Shown here piece after piece: positions 29,141 through 36,960 of a DNA stretch of 64,000 bases; the stretch's first letter is position 1, and every line of letters starts with the position of its first letter. A model generated the notes under the pieces. That model was not told the DNA's origin, ran no database searches, and saw only the letters and a list, made by a program, of their open reading frames with translations. Made by a program: the position numbers and the translations under genes. This stretch comes from Thermoproteota archaeon (GTDB lineage: Archaea; Korarchaeota; Korarchaeia; Korarchaeales; Korarchaeaceae): assembly GCA_027491785.1 (NCBI GenBank), contig JAOZGJ010000010.1, positions 1 through 64,000 on the forward strand. Reading direction: 5' to 3'.

Positions 29141-29989
29141 TTAGCTCTTCACTGGAACCTCTATCATGCTATTCAGCGATTCCAAATCGATGAGATCGCT
29201 AAGGTTCACGCCGGAAGCGGTGAAATGCGCTTCAACTATCTGGGCCACATTCCTCCCCTTGGGGGTGAGTTCGTAGATCACGCCCCTCCTGCTGTTGGGA
29301 TCCCTCTCCTTAGTTACGAGCCCGTCCTTCATGAGGTACTTCTTCAAATAGTAATCCAAGCTCACTAATTTGGACCTCTCATCACCTCTCCTCTTTATCT
29401 TGCTCTTCATCTTAATGCACCTGACTATGGCTTGAGGACTGGCTCTCTCACCGGCTTCCTCGAGCTTCCTAACTACGTAAAGTATGGCCAAGGAGATATC
29501 GTTCAGTTTCCAGGTTGGGTAGGATATGAGTTCCCTATAGCCGGATTCAACCAGTTCAATGGCCCTAGCATCCAAGTACAGCGCTAAATGGAACAGGGGT
29601 ATTGCGAGAAATCCGTTGCATATAATGAGTCCATTTAACCCGTTCTTTTTCAATTTAGCCAGCTCAGATAACTCGCGTATCAGGTTTATCTGGCTCATAG
29701 TGCTTAACTTAACTTCAGTCACCATATCCGAAGTTACTATCGAGAGCTTCTTCCTGAAGGCCTTGAATCCCCTATCTTCCAGCCCATCGTCCACAAACAC
29801 GGCGGCTCTAATCCTCCCTATATCGGAGGAAATCAGGTTATCTAGGAGGGAGAAGTCCGTGGAGGTAGGAGCAACCAAGAAGTAATCGGAATCGCTTAGA
29901 TCTATTACCTTCTCTCTCTTCTGGAAGAGAAGCTTCTCTATAGCCCCTAACTGAGACCTCCCGCCCTTCCTCCCTCCTTCGGCAAGCAT
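29141..29989 (-). CDS. Putative CARF-like + winged-helix transcriptional regulator (Csa3-like architecture)
   Basis: N-terminal Rossmann-like segments (YFLVAPTSTDFSLLDNL, RAAVFVDDGLEDRGFKAFRKKL, GLIICNGFLAIPLFHLALYLDARAIELVESGYRELISYP) in the order seen in Csa3-type CARF domains; C-terminal wHTH (LDYYLKKYLMKDGLVTKERDPNSRRGVIYELTPKGR). Confidence 0.5.
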   Translation of the reverse strand: MLAEGGRKGGRSQLGAIEKLLFQKREKVIDLSDSDYFLVAPTSTDFSLLDNLISSDIGRIRAAVFVDDGLEDRGFKAFRKKLSIVTSDMVTEVKLSTMSQINLIRELSELAKLKKNGLNGLIICNGFLAIPLFHLALYLDARAIELVESGYRELISYPTWKLNDISLAILYVVRKLEEAGERASPQAIVRCIKMKSKIKRRGDERSKLVSLDYYLKKYLMKDGLVTKERDPNSRRGVIYELTPKGRNVAQIVEAHFTASGVNLSDLIDLESLNSMIEVPVKS

Positions 29990-30001
29990 TAATCAAAATA
30001 T

Positions 30002-30038
30002 ATTTTGCTAATTTATAATTCTTTTGATTTAGCAAAAT
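30002..30038. promoter_or_regulatory. Perfect 10-bp inverted repeat (ATTTTGCTAA-N17-TTAGCAAAAT), candidate operator
   Basis: Read directly; 13 bp upstream of the wHTH gene start. A second palindrome TTTTGA-AA-TCAAAA lies at 30079-30092 in the same divergent intergenic region. Confidence 0.5.
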
Positions 30039-30176
30039 AGCTTTGAAAATCTCCATTATTTTTTATTCACTATAATCCTTTTGAAATCAAAATAAAATCT
30101 TTTTCGACCTGACATCAATGCTTATACTAACCAATAACGTTTAATTTAGAAAAACTATAAAAGTAACTGATTAGTC

Positions 30177-31244
30177 ATGAAAAAGAGTACTGCGAGAAGA
30201 TACAGTATCGCTGGAGAAAGCCTTAAACCAGTAATAGCACCCTATAAAAGCTATCATGAATTCCTAAGGGACATAGCTTCCGATTTAGCTGATAATATAG
30301 CTGAAATGATCAAGAGGGCTGAAGGTATATCTCCTAAGCTGAAGAGAGTCCTCCCCATAACATCCCTCAGGAGCGGAACTGTGGAGAACGCTAGGATCAC
30401 CGCAGTCGACGCTGGTTCCAATGGAAAGGACCTGTTCCTCGGCTTTCAGCCCATAAGTCTAGCCGTAGGAGCCACATTCGTAGGAGCTAAGAAGGTGGGA
30501 AGCCCAATAGTGGCAGCTTTGAAGCCCCCCAAGTCTTACTTCGATGATGAGGAGGGCTCCAAGTTCTCCTCCCTCCTAGGTTACTACCTCATGTATCACG
30601 TGGCTTTTACCCTGCTGGATGAGGCGGATATAGTATTGCTGGATGGCCCGCTCTACCTTCCTAGGAACTATTACGGCCCCGGAGGGAGGGCTCACTCTCA
30701 AGCGTACTTTGAGGTGTACGATGCGGCCCTGAGATCTCTGGGAGAGCTCTTGGTCTCAGCCCGTTCATCGGGCAAGGTAGTTTTGGGCATAGTTAAGAGA
30801 ATAAGGAGCGCCTACATATCCTCTTGGCTAGGCCTAAGTGGAATACCCGACCCCCTCCTTGCATCTAACATTCTTGGGGAGGGAGAAGCTCTGGGCCCGA
30901 TACCAATATCCTCGAGGTGGGAGGACATCCTCCCCTGGGTAAGAGATGCGAGGGCATACAGGCCGTGGTCCATGTTCATCAGGAGGGGTTCGAAGCCCTT
31001 CAGAATGGACTTACCTGAGTACGCACTGGATGATTCTGAGAGAGTAGCTAGAATCCTCTATAAGATATCAGAGCCATCATCAGGACTTCCCATCCCATTA
31101 ATAGCTGTTGACAGGTTATCTAAGCTCACAGATAAGCAGGCCACACTTGTTTACAGGCTCATGATCTCTGAGGTATCCTCTAGGTTCGGTGGCTCTCCTG
31201 ATAGGATGGTCATGTTCTCCTTGCAGAGGGGTGAGACTGATTGA
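30177..31244 (+). CDS. nurA: NurA-family 5'-3' nuclease
   Basis: ITAVDAGSNGKDLFLGFQPISLAVGATFVGAK (NurA acidic motif), DIVLLDGPLYLPR, LGIVKRI; translationally coupled to HerA. Confidence 0.85.
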   Translation: MKKSTARRYSIAGESLKPVIAPYKSYHEFLRDIASDLADNIAEMIKRAEGISPKLKRVLPITSLRSGTVENARITAVDAGSNGKDLFLGFQPISLAVGATFVGAKKVGSPIVAALKPPKSYFDDEEGSKFSSLLGYYLMYHVAFTLLDEADIVLLDGPLYLPRNYYGPGGRAHSQAYFEVYDAALRSLGELLVSARSSGKVVLGIVKRIRSAYISSWLGLSGIPDPLLASNILGEGEALGPIPISSRWEDILPWVRDARAYRPWSMFIRRGSKPFRMDLPEYALDDSERVARILYKISEPSSGLPIPLIAVDRLSKLTDKQATLVYRLMISEVSSRFGGSPDRMVMFSLQRGETD

Positions 31245-33805
31245 GGGAAGTGGTCGGCCATGTTATCTCCCATTCAACCCCGAGAAGAGTGCTTTTCGTT
31301 GCACTTAAGGGGGCTAGAGTATCTCTGGGAGATTTCTACCTGGTCGGCCACCCTTGGAAAAATGTTCCCGTCTTTCTGAGGGCTAAGGATATACAGACCA
31401 TAAATGAGGAGGTTGATCTAGGGAGGACGGGCCTCATAGCAAGTAGTTCAGGTCTCATATCGGATTACAGTAGTGAGTTAGAGTACATAATAGTCGAATG
31501 TGAGGTTTTGGGGTATAAGGATCCCGAATCTGGCAGGATAAGGGGATTGGAAGCTCCTCCGCCCACTTTAAGCCCCGTTACTAGGCCAGCCAAGCCCGAT
31601 ATAGCATCTTTCTTGGGGATGAGGATAGGTAGTGGGCTTCCCGTCAGGATAGGTAGGATTAAGGGAACAGATGTTCCCTTCTACTTAGACCTATCTTCCG
31701 TAGCTAGGGGGCACATGTTCGTCACAGGCATGACCAGAAGCGGGAAGAGCGTTACTGGCGATACAATCATCGTGCTATGGAATAAGGAGAAGAGGAGGTA
31801 CTACATAGGGCCCATAAAGAACTTCATAGATCCCCTCCTTCCAAGACAGGCCAAGAGAGGTGTAATAGATCTGAAGGGATGGGAGTATTACACGCCGACC
31901 CTGAGCCTGAGGCCTGGGATGTCACCAAGCTGGGGTAGGGTTACGGGAGCTCTGAGGCATGTCAACGATAGGGACATATATGAGATAGAGACCGTTACTG
32001 GAAGGAAGATAAGAGTGACGGAGGATCATAGCCTTCTAGTTACCCCTGATGGGTTTCACGTCATTCCTGTTACTCCTAAGACTTTAATGGCGATGAAAAG
32101 CAGGTACTTAATCTCGCCCCGAGGCATAGATCTGCCGGAGCCTAGGTCAGATTACCTCTACATGGATAGGCTGATAGGGATAGCTCTGGCATCGGGCATA
32201 CCTGATTATGAGGGAAAGGGAGTCATAATAATGGACAGCAGCCCAGCGGATGTCAGGGTGGCCTGCCTAGAGGCAGGGGTTGACTGCAGCTTTTACGGGT
32301 ATAAGGCAGCCATCGTGAGATCGGAACTGCTCCTCGATGCCATAGCTGATGGCCTCGTTTCCATAATGAACCTCCCCTCCTATCATAAGCACTTCACTGG
32401 AGTGGATATGTTCCCCCGTTTCAGGGCCCTCAGGGAGTACCTAAACCGCAAGCAGCTTCCTATCATGACCAAAGGGGATCCCTTCTTCTTCGTCATGGAG
32501 AGCGAGAAGCGATTGAGGGAACTCTCGATTCTGATGTCCCTCTTGGGGGTCACAGTACTCAGGCATTGCAGCAGGGGGATAGGGCTGGAGCCCTTCACAG
32601 CTTCAGAGCTCAAGAGCAGGCTTGAAGTTCCTGAATATTACACCAAGGCCAGTGATGGACCTCAGGTAGCGGTAGGCATTCCTAGGAGAAGGGCACCGAT
32701 GGGAGGTTTGATACAGAGGGGGAGGGTTGATCTGGAGGAGATAGTGAGCATAAGGAAGGTTTATACCACGGAGGAATTCGTGTACGACTTGGAGGTATCT
32801 GGAACCCAGAACTTCCTTGCAAATGGCATCTTCGTCCACAACAGCAGCTTCGTCTCGAGCCTCATAGCTAAATCATCATCCCACGAACCTAGACCGAGGT
32901 TCCTGGTGCTTGACAGGAGGGGGGAGTATTCGGGACTCGCCAGAAGAGGAGGCGTCATCTACGACTATTCCGCATTCCTTCCAAAGCATGGTCTACTTAG
33001 GCCAAGAGACATAGCTAGAAAGCTTGGATACAGGCAGGGAACTGTGTCCCACAGGCTTATACTAGAGGCAGCCAAGGAATCAATGGCTGAGGGGGAGGAA
33101 CCGGATCTAACCGGCCTGATAACAAGTTTAAGGCGGGTAGCTAGGGAGATGAGGGTAAGGAGTTCCCTGATTGCCGAAATAGAGGCCAGGCTTAGGAGGG
33201 AATTTAAGGGGATCACAGCCAGGGGGGAGGGCCTCGACATAGTGAGTGAGGTTAAGAGGAACCCCCTCGTCATCGTGGATTTCTCAACTGATACGAGGTA
33301 CGACGATCAGTTTTACGCCGTGAGGGAGATGGTAAGGAGGCTGACCAGCTACGCGGTATCAAGGAAACAGCAGGGAGACTTCGCCCTCATAATCGTCGTG
33401 GAGGAGGCCCAGTATCTGGTACCTGAGAGGGGATATACCATAGTTGGCGATCCTTACGAGGCTGGGGCTGCTCAGGCCATAATAGAGGCCATAAGTCAGG
33501 CAGGAGGCTACAACCTCGGATTCATAATAGTGACCCAGAGACCCGCTTACGTCAGTAAGAGCGTGATAAGTCAGGCTAACACGGTAGCCGCTTTCAGGTT
33601 GAGGAACGGCAATGATCAAGATGCGATACTCAGGTATACTGAAGTAGAGGATCTCTCAAACTACTTAGCCATGCTGTCTAACCACGAGGCGCTTGTATGG
33701 GGGATGGCAAGCCCCATACCTTTTCCCGTCCAGGTCGAGATGGAGGTAGTCAGCTTGCCCATGAAGGCATCCAGCAGGCCGGAGGACGCTTGGGCTAAAA
33801 TGTAA
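31241..33805 (+). CDS. herA: HerA DNA helicase/translocase (FtsK-HerA superfamily) interrupted by an intein
   Basis: Walker A (TGMTRSGK|SS) split by an intein; downstream LVLDRRGEYSGLARRGG, ALIIVVEEAQYLVPERG (Walker B), FIIVTQRPAYVSKSVISQANTVAAFRL. TTG start overlaps the nurA stop. Confidence 0.9.
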   Translation: MREVVGHVISHSTPRRVLFVALKGARVSLGDFYLVGHPWKNVPVFLRAKDIQTINEEVDLGRTGLIASSSGLISDYSSELEYIIVECEVLGYKDPESGRIRGLEAPPPTLSPVTRPAKPDIASFLGMRIGSGLPVRIGRIKGTDVPFYLDLSSVARGHMFVTGMTRSGKSVTGDTIIVLWNKEKRRYYIGPIKNFIDPLLPRQAKRGVIDLKGWEYYTPTLSLRPGMSPSWGRVTGALRHVNDRDIYEIETVTGRKIRVTEDHSLLVTPDGFHVIPVTPKTLMAMKSRYLISPRGIDLPEPRSDYLYMDRLIGIALASGIPDYEGKGVIIMDSSPADVRVACLEAGVDCSFYGYKAAIVRSELLLDAIADGLVSIMNLPSYHKHFTGVDMFPRFRALREYLNRKQLPIMTKGDPFFFVMESEKRLRELSILMSLLGVTVLRHCSRGIGLEPFTASELKSRLEVPEYYTKASDGPQVAVGIPRRRAPMGGLIQRGRVDLEEIVSIRKVYTTEEFVYDLEVSGTQNFLANGIFVHNSSFVSSLIAKSSSHEPRPRFLVLDRRGEYSGLARRGGVIYDYSAFLPKHGLLRPRDIARKLGYRQGTVSHRLILEAAKESMAEGEEPDLTGLITSLRRVAREMRVRSSLIAEIEARLRREFKGITARGEGLDIVSEVKRNPLVIVDFSTDTRYDDQFYAVREMVRRLTSYAVSRKQQGDFALIIVVEEAQYLVPERGYTIVGDPYEAGAAQAIIEAISQAGGYNLGFIIVTQRPAYVSKSVISQANTVAAFRLRNGNDQDAILRYTEVEDLSNYLAMLSNHEALVWGMASPIPFPVQVEMEVVSLPMKASSRPEDAWAKM
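31748..32842 (+). mobile_element. Intein (365 aa) inserted in the HerA Walker A motif, probably with a degenerate LAGLIDADG homing-endonuclease domain
   Basis: Block A SVTGDTIIVLW; block B GRKIRVTEDHSLLV; block F EFVYDLEVSGTQNFLANG; block G IFVHN|S. Removing it restores GMTRSGKSSFVSSLIA. Confidence 0.93.
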
Positions 33806-33850
33806 AAAATTTTTAGAGATCTTTTTATAGAAATTGCTAGTCATAGCCTT

Positions 33851-35368
33851 ATGAGTTCATTCAATCCCCTTCCAGAAGCCCCCCGAAGGGTGAGGATATT
33901 CGATTCCACCCTCAGCCAGGGGGAGCTTGTTCCAGGTATTTCATTCTCTACAGAGGCAAAGGTAGAGATAGCTACGAATCTAGATGCGTTAGGTGTGGAC
34001 GTAATAGAAGCAGGGTTTCCTGCAGCTTCTGAGGGAGAAAGAAAAGCTGTCTCCGAGGTCGTGAGGGCTGTAAAGAGGATCTCAAGGGCGGGCTTCTCTG
34101 CAGAGATATGCGCCCTTGCCAGGGCCAAGAAGATAGATATAGAACTTGCCTTGGAGGGAGAAGTGGATTGCGTCCACGTATTCATGCCGGCAAGCAAGCT
34201 CCACTTGGAGAAGAGGCTTCATCTATCCGAGGAGGAAGCTATGAATCAGTTGGTTGATTCAATATCACTCGCTAAATCAAATGGAGCAACTGTTGAGTTC
34301 ACAGCTGAGGATGCAAGTAGATCCGATCCTGAATTCCTCTGGAAGATCTGCAGAAAAGCGGAAGAGGCTGGAGCAGACAGGATAAATCTCACCGATACCG
34401 TCGGAATACTAACACCAGAGGGCGCTGCGAGGATGGTAAAGGAGGTCAAGCCCCATATCACCAAGCCCCTGAGCGTCACATTCTATAACGACTTGGGAAT
34501 GGCCACGGCAAATTCCATATCAGCTGTGATGGCCGGGGCAGATCAGGTCCATGTCTCAGTTAATGGCTTGGGCCCGAAGGCCGGTATGGCCCCTCTGGAG
34601 CAGGTTGCAGTCGCATTGAAGGAAATTCATATGGAATCTAACATACAGCTGAATCTGTTACCGGAGGTGAGCGAGTTAGTTGAGAGGCACAGCGGCTTGC
34701 CTATGTACGAGATAGCCCCCATAGTAGGTCCCCTAACCTATACGTATGAGGCTGGGGTGCATGTGCATGCCCTCTCTATAGATCCAGCCACCTACGAGCT
34801 CGTGCCCCCCGAGAAAGTCGGTCGAAAGAGACGCTTCTTGGTAGGAAAGCTCTCAGGAAGGACTGCCGTCGTAGAAGCCCTGAGAAGTATGGGCTATCCC
34901 GTTGAGGAGGGCAAGGTCGAGGAAATACTAGCTAGAGTGAAGAACCTGGCAGATAAAGGAGTCAGGATAACAGATGGAGTCTTCAGATCCATAGTCGAGG
35001 AGGTCCTCGGGATGAGCAAGCGCAAGTGGTTCGAGGTCGAGGAATGGATGGTTGTTACGGGATCTGGAATAACACCCACAGCCCAAGTTAAAGCAAAGAT
35101 AGGTGATAAGGAGATAAGGGCTGCATCTTTTGGAGTGGGTCCTGTAGATGCCCTTGCTAACACGATAAGATCTCTAGAAGGAGTACCTGACTTCAAGTTA
35201 AGGAAATTCAGACTTAGAGCCATTTCTTCAGGCACCAGTGCGATAGGAGAAGTCCTTATAAGGGTTCTTGGCCCTAAGGGAGAGATGGAAGCAAGTGGAA
35301 CAAGCCCAGACATACTGGAAGCATCATTAAAGGCCTTAGAGGACTCGATTAACAGGATAAAATCGTAA
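33851..35368 (+). CDS. LeuA-like (isopropylmalate/citramalate/homocitrate synthase family, DRE-TIM) protein with non-canonical active site
   Basis: TIM barrel (VDVIEAGFPAASEGERKAV, INLTDTVGILTPEGAARMV) and LeuA-type C-terminal domain (SSGTSAIGEVLIRVLGPKGEMEASGTSPDILEASLKAL); FDSTLSQGEL replaces DTTLRDGEQ. Confidence 0.88.
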   Translation: MSSFNPLPEAPRRVRIFDSTLSQGELVPGISFSTEAKVEIATNLDALGVDVIEAGFPAASEGERKAVSEVVRAVKRISRAGFSAEICALARAKKIDIELALEGEVDCVHVFMPASKLHLEKRLHLSEEEAMNQLVDSISLAKSNGATVEFTAEDASRSDPEFLWKICRKAEEAGADRINLTDTVGILTPEGAARMVKEVKPHITKPLSVTFYNDLGMATANSISAVMAGADQVHVSVNGLGPKAGMAPLEQVAVALKEIHMESNIQLNLLPEVSELVERHSGLPMYEIAPIVGPLTYTYEAGVHVHALSIDPATYELVPPEKVGRKRRFLVGKLSGRTAVVEALRSMGYPVEEGKVEEILARVKNLADKGVRITDGVFRSIVEEVLGMSKRKWFEVEEWMVVTGSGITPTAQVKAKIGDKEIRAASFGVGPVDALANTIRSLEGVPDFKLRKFRLRAISSGTSAIGEVLIRVLGPKGEMEASGTSPDILEASLKALEDSINRIKS

Positions 35369-35584
35369 CCCAATCTATCTTTCCTTTCCTCTCCTCCCCT
35401 AATTATCTATTTTAGATCTGAACCTCAAATCCTAAACGACGGATCCGCCAACCATCACTAGATCTAATAGACTCTCATGCAGGGCATTTCGCTCAGAAGC
35501 ATATGGTCTCAGGGCTTATCCGATCCCTACTTACCTGCGCTCAGTTCTCCATTCATCTCCTCTTCCTTCCGTTCTCCCTAGCGC

Positions 35585-36862
35585 CTATATGTTGCATCTT
35601 GCGATGTCCACACTGTACAGGCATTCCGCACAGTTGGGTTCGTTTCCATAGCAATCCATGTCATTACTCTTCGTATAGAAGCAATCTAAGGCTGAGTAGG
35701 GACAGTCACCACACCAAGGTATGTTAACAGGCATATTCTCCCTGATTTTCCTGAAATTCATATATTTATCGCTGTTCCATATGTCCAGTAAGCTTTCCCT
35801 ATTCAAATCTCCCATTATCACCTCTCTTATCATCTTGAGGTGCATATTAACGTACATGGGATGAGAATATGCGAAATCCATACAGGGAGCTACCTTACCA
35901 TCAGATCTTATGAATAGAGCCTTCTTATCCACGTAAGGGCAATGCCTCTTCTTAGCGTCTGGGAAGAGGGGAGGCAGGCTTATATCAAGATCGTATTCAT
36001 ACGCTACCTTCTCTGCTTCCGTGAAATACTTCTCGACCTCCTTTACCAACATCAGTTTATCCTTACTTTCAAAGAACATTGGAAGGTTAATCCAGTATCC
36101 CTTACTCATCGCCTCCTCCCAGAGCTTCCTGTGGATAGTAGAGGCAGACATCTCTAGGCTTCTCCCGGTGTAAGCCTGGGCCAGTATCGCGTAGTTCGCT
36201 TCCCTTATGAGGTCCCATCCGTAATCTAATGCTTCCCTCATAACTTCGAGTGATTCCTTGGAGAATGGGACGTATACAGAACTATTGAACATTGCCTTCG
36301 TATAGGGAACAACGTGGGATACAAGTATAAAGTCTCCTCCTTCTTCTCCCACCTTTCTGACCAGCTCAGGTAGATCCATGTAGTTCTCCTTAGTTATCAC
36401 TGCCTCGATTCCAAGCTTTACCTCTCCCCTATTCTTGGCAACATACTTGAAGTTATCATATATCCTCTTGGGTAGGGCCCCCTGCCTCATACGCTCCAGC
36501 TTCCTAGCATCCGATGTATCAACGGAGAAAGTCAGGATTGCCTTTCCTATCGTCTTAATAAGCTTATCAGCTATATTTGGGGTCAGTAGGGAGCCATTTG
36601 TATTCATGAGGATCTCTCCTCCCCTAGGGAGGTATTCTCTGGCTATTTTGATTATTTTTAGGATATCTGGGTGCATGAAGGGCTCTCCCTCACCGTAGAG
36701 GTCAAGCCTTCTTATGTGAGGTAATGCCTCCTTCCCCAACTTGGAGAAGAGAGCCAGATCTATGTCTACTTGGTCTGCCTGCCAGACGTGCCTTACGCAC
36801 ATCATGCAGTTGAAGTTGCACCTGTTAGTGACCTCTACTTGAAGTATCTCAGGATATTCCAA
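35585..36862 (-). CDS. Radical SAM/SPASM-like protein, probable tungsten-oxidoreductase maturase
   Basis: TNRCNFNCMMC (CxxxCxxC) and Cys-rich C-terminus (CGDCPYSALDCF...CYGNEPNCAECLYSVDIARC); adjacent to an AOR gene. Confidence 0.85.
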   Translation of the reverse strand: MEYPEILQVEVTNRCNFNCMMCVRHVWQADQVDIDLALFSKLGKEALPHIRRLDLYGEGEPFMHPDILKIIKIAREYLPRGGEILMNTNGSLLTPNIADKLIKTIGKAILTFSVDTSDARKLERMRQGALPKRIYDNFKYVAKNRGEVKLGIEAVITKENYMDLPELVRKVGEEGGDFILVSHVVPYTKAMFNSSVYVPFSKESLEVMREALDYGWDLIREANYAILAQAYTGRSLEMSASTIHRKLWEEAMSKGYWINLPMFFESKDKLMLVKEVEKYFTEAEKVAYEYDLDISLPPLFPDAKKRHCPYVDKKALFIRSDGKVAPCMDFAYSHPMYVNMHLKMIREVIMGDLNRESLLDIWNSDKYMNFRKIRENMPVNIPWCGDCPYSALDCFYTKSNDMDCYGNEPNCAECLYSVDIARCNI

Positions 36863-36960
36863 ATAAAACCCCTATAGCCCCGCCGGAAATGTCAATATAA
36901 TTCTTTCTGAGAAGGGAAAAAGTGTGAAATGAAATTGAAATAAATGAGTGAAACGAATAT

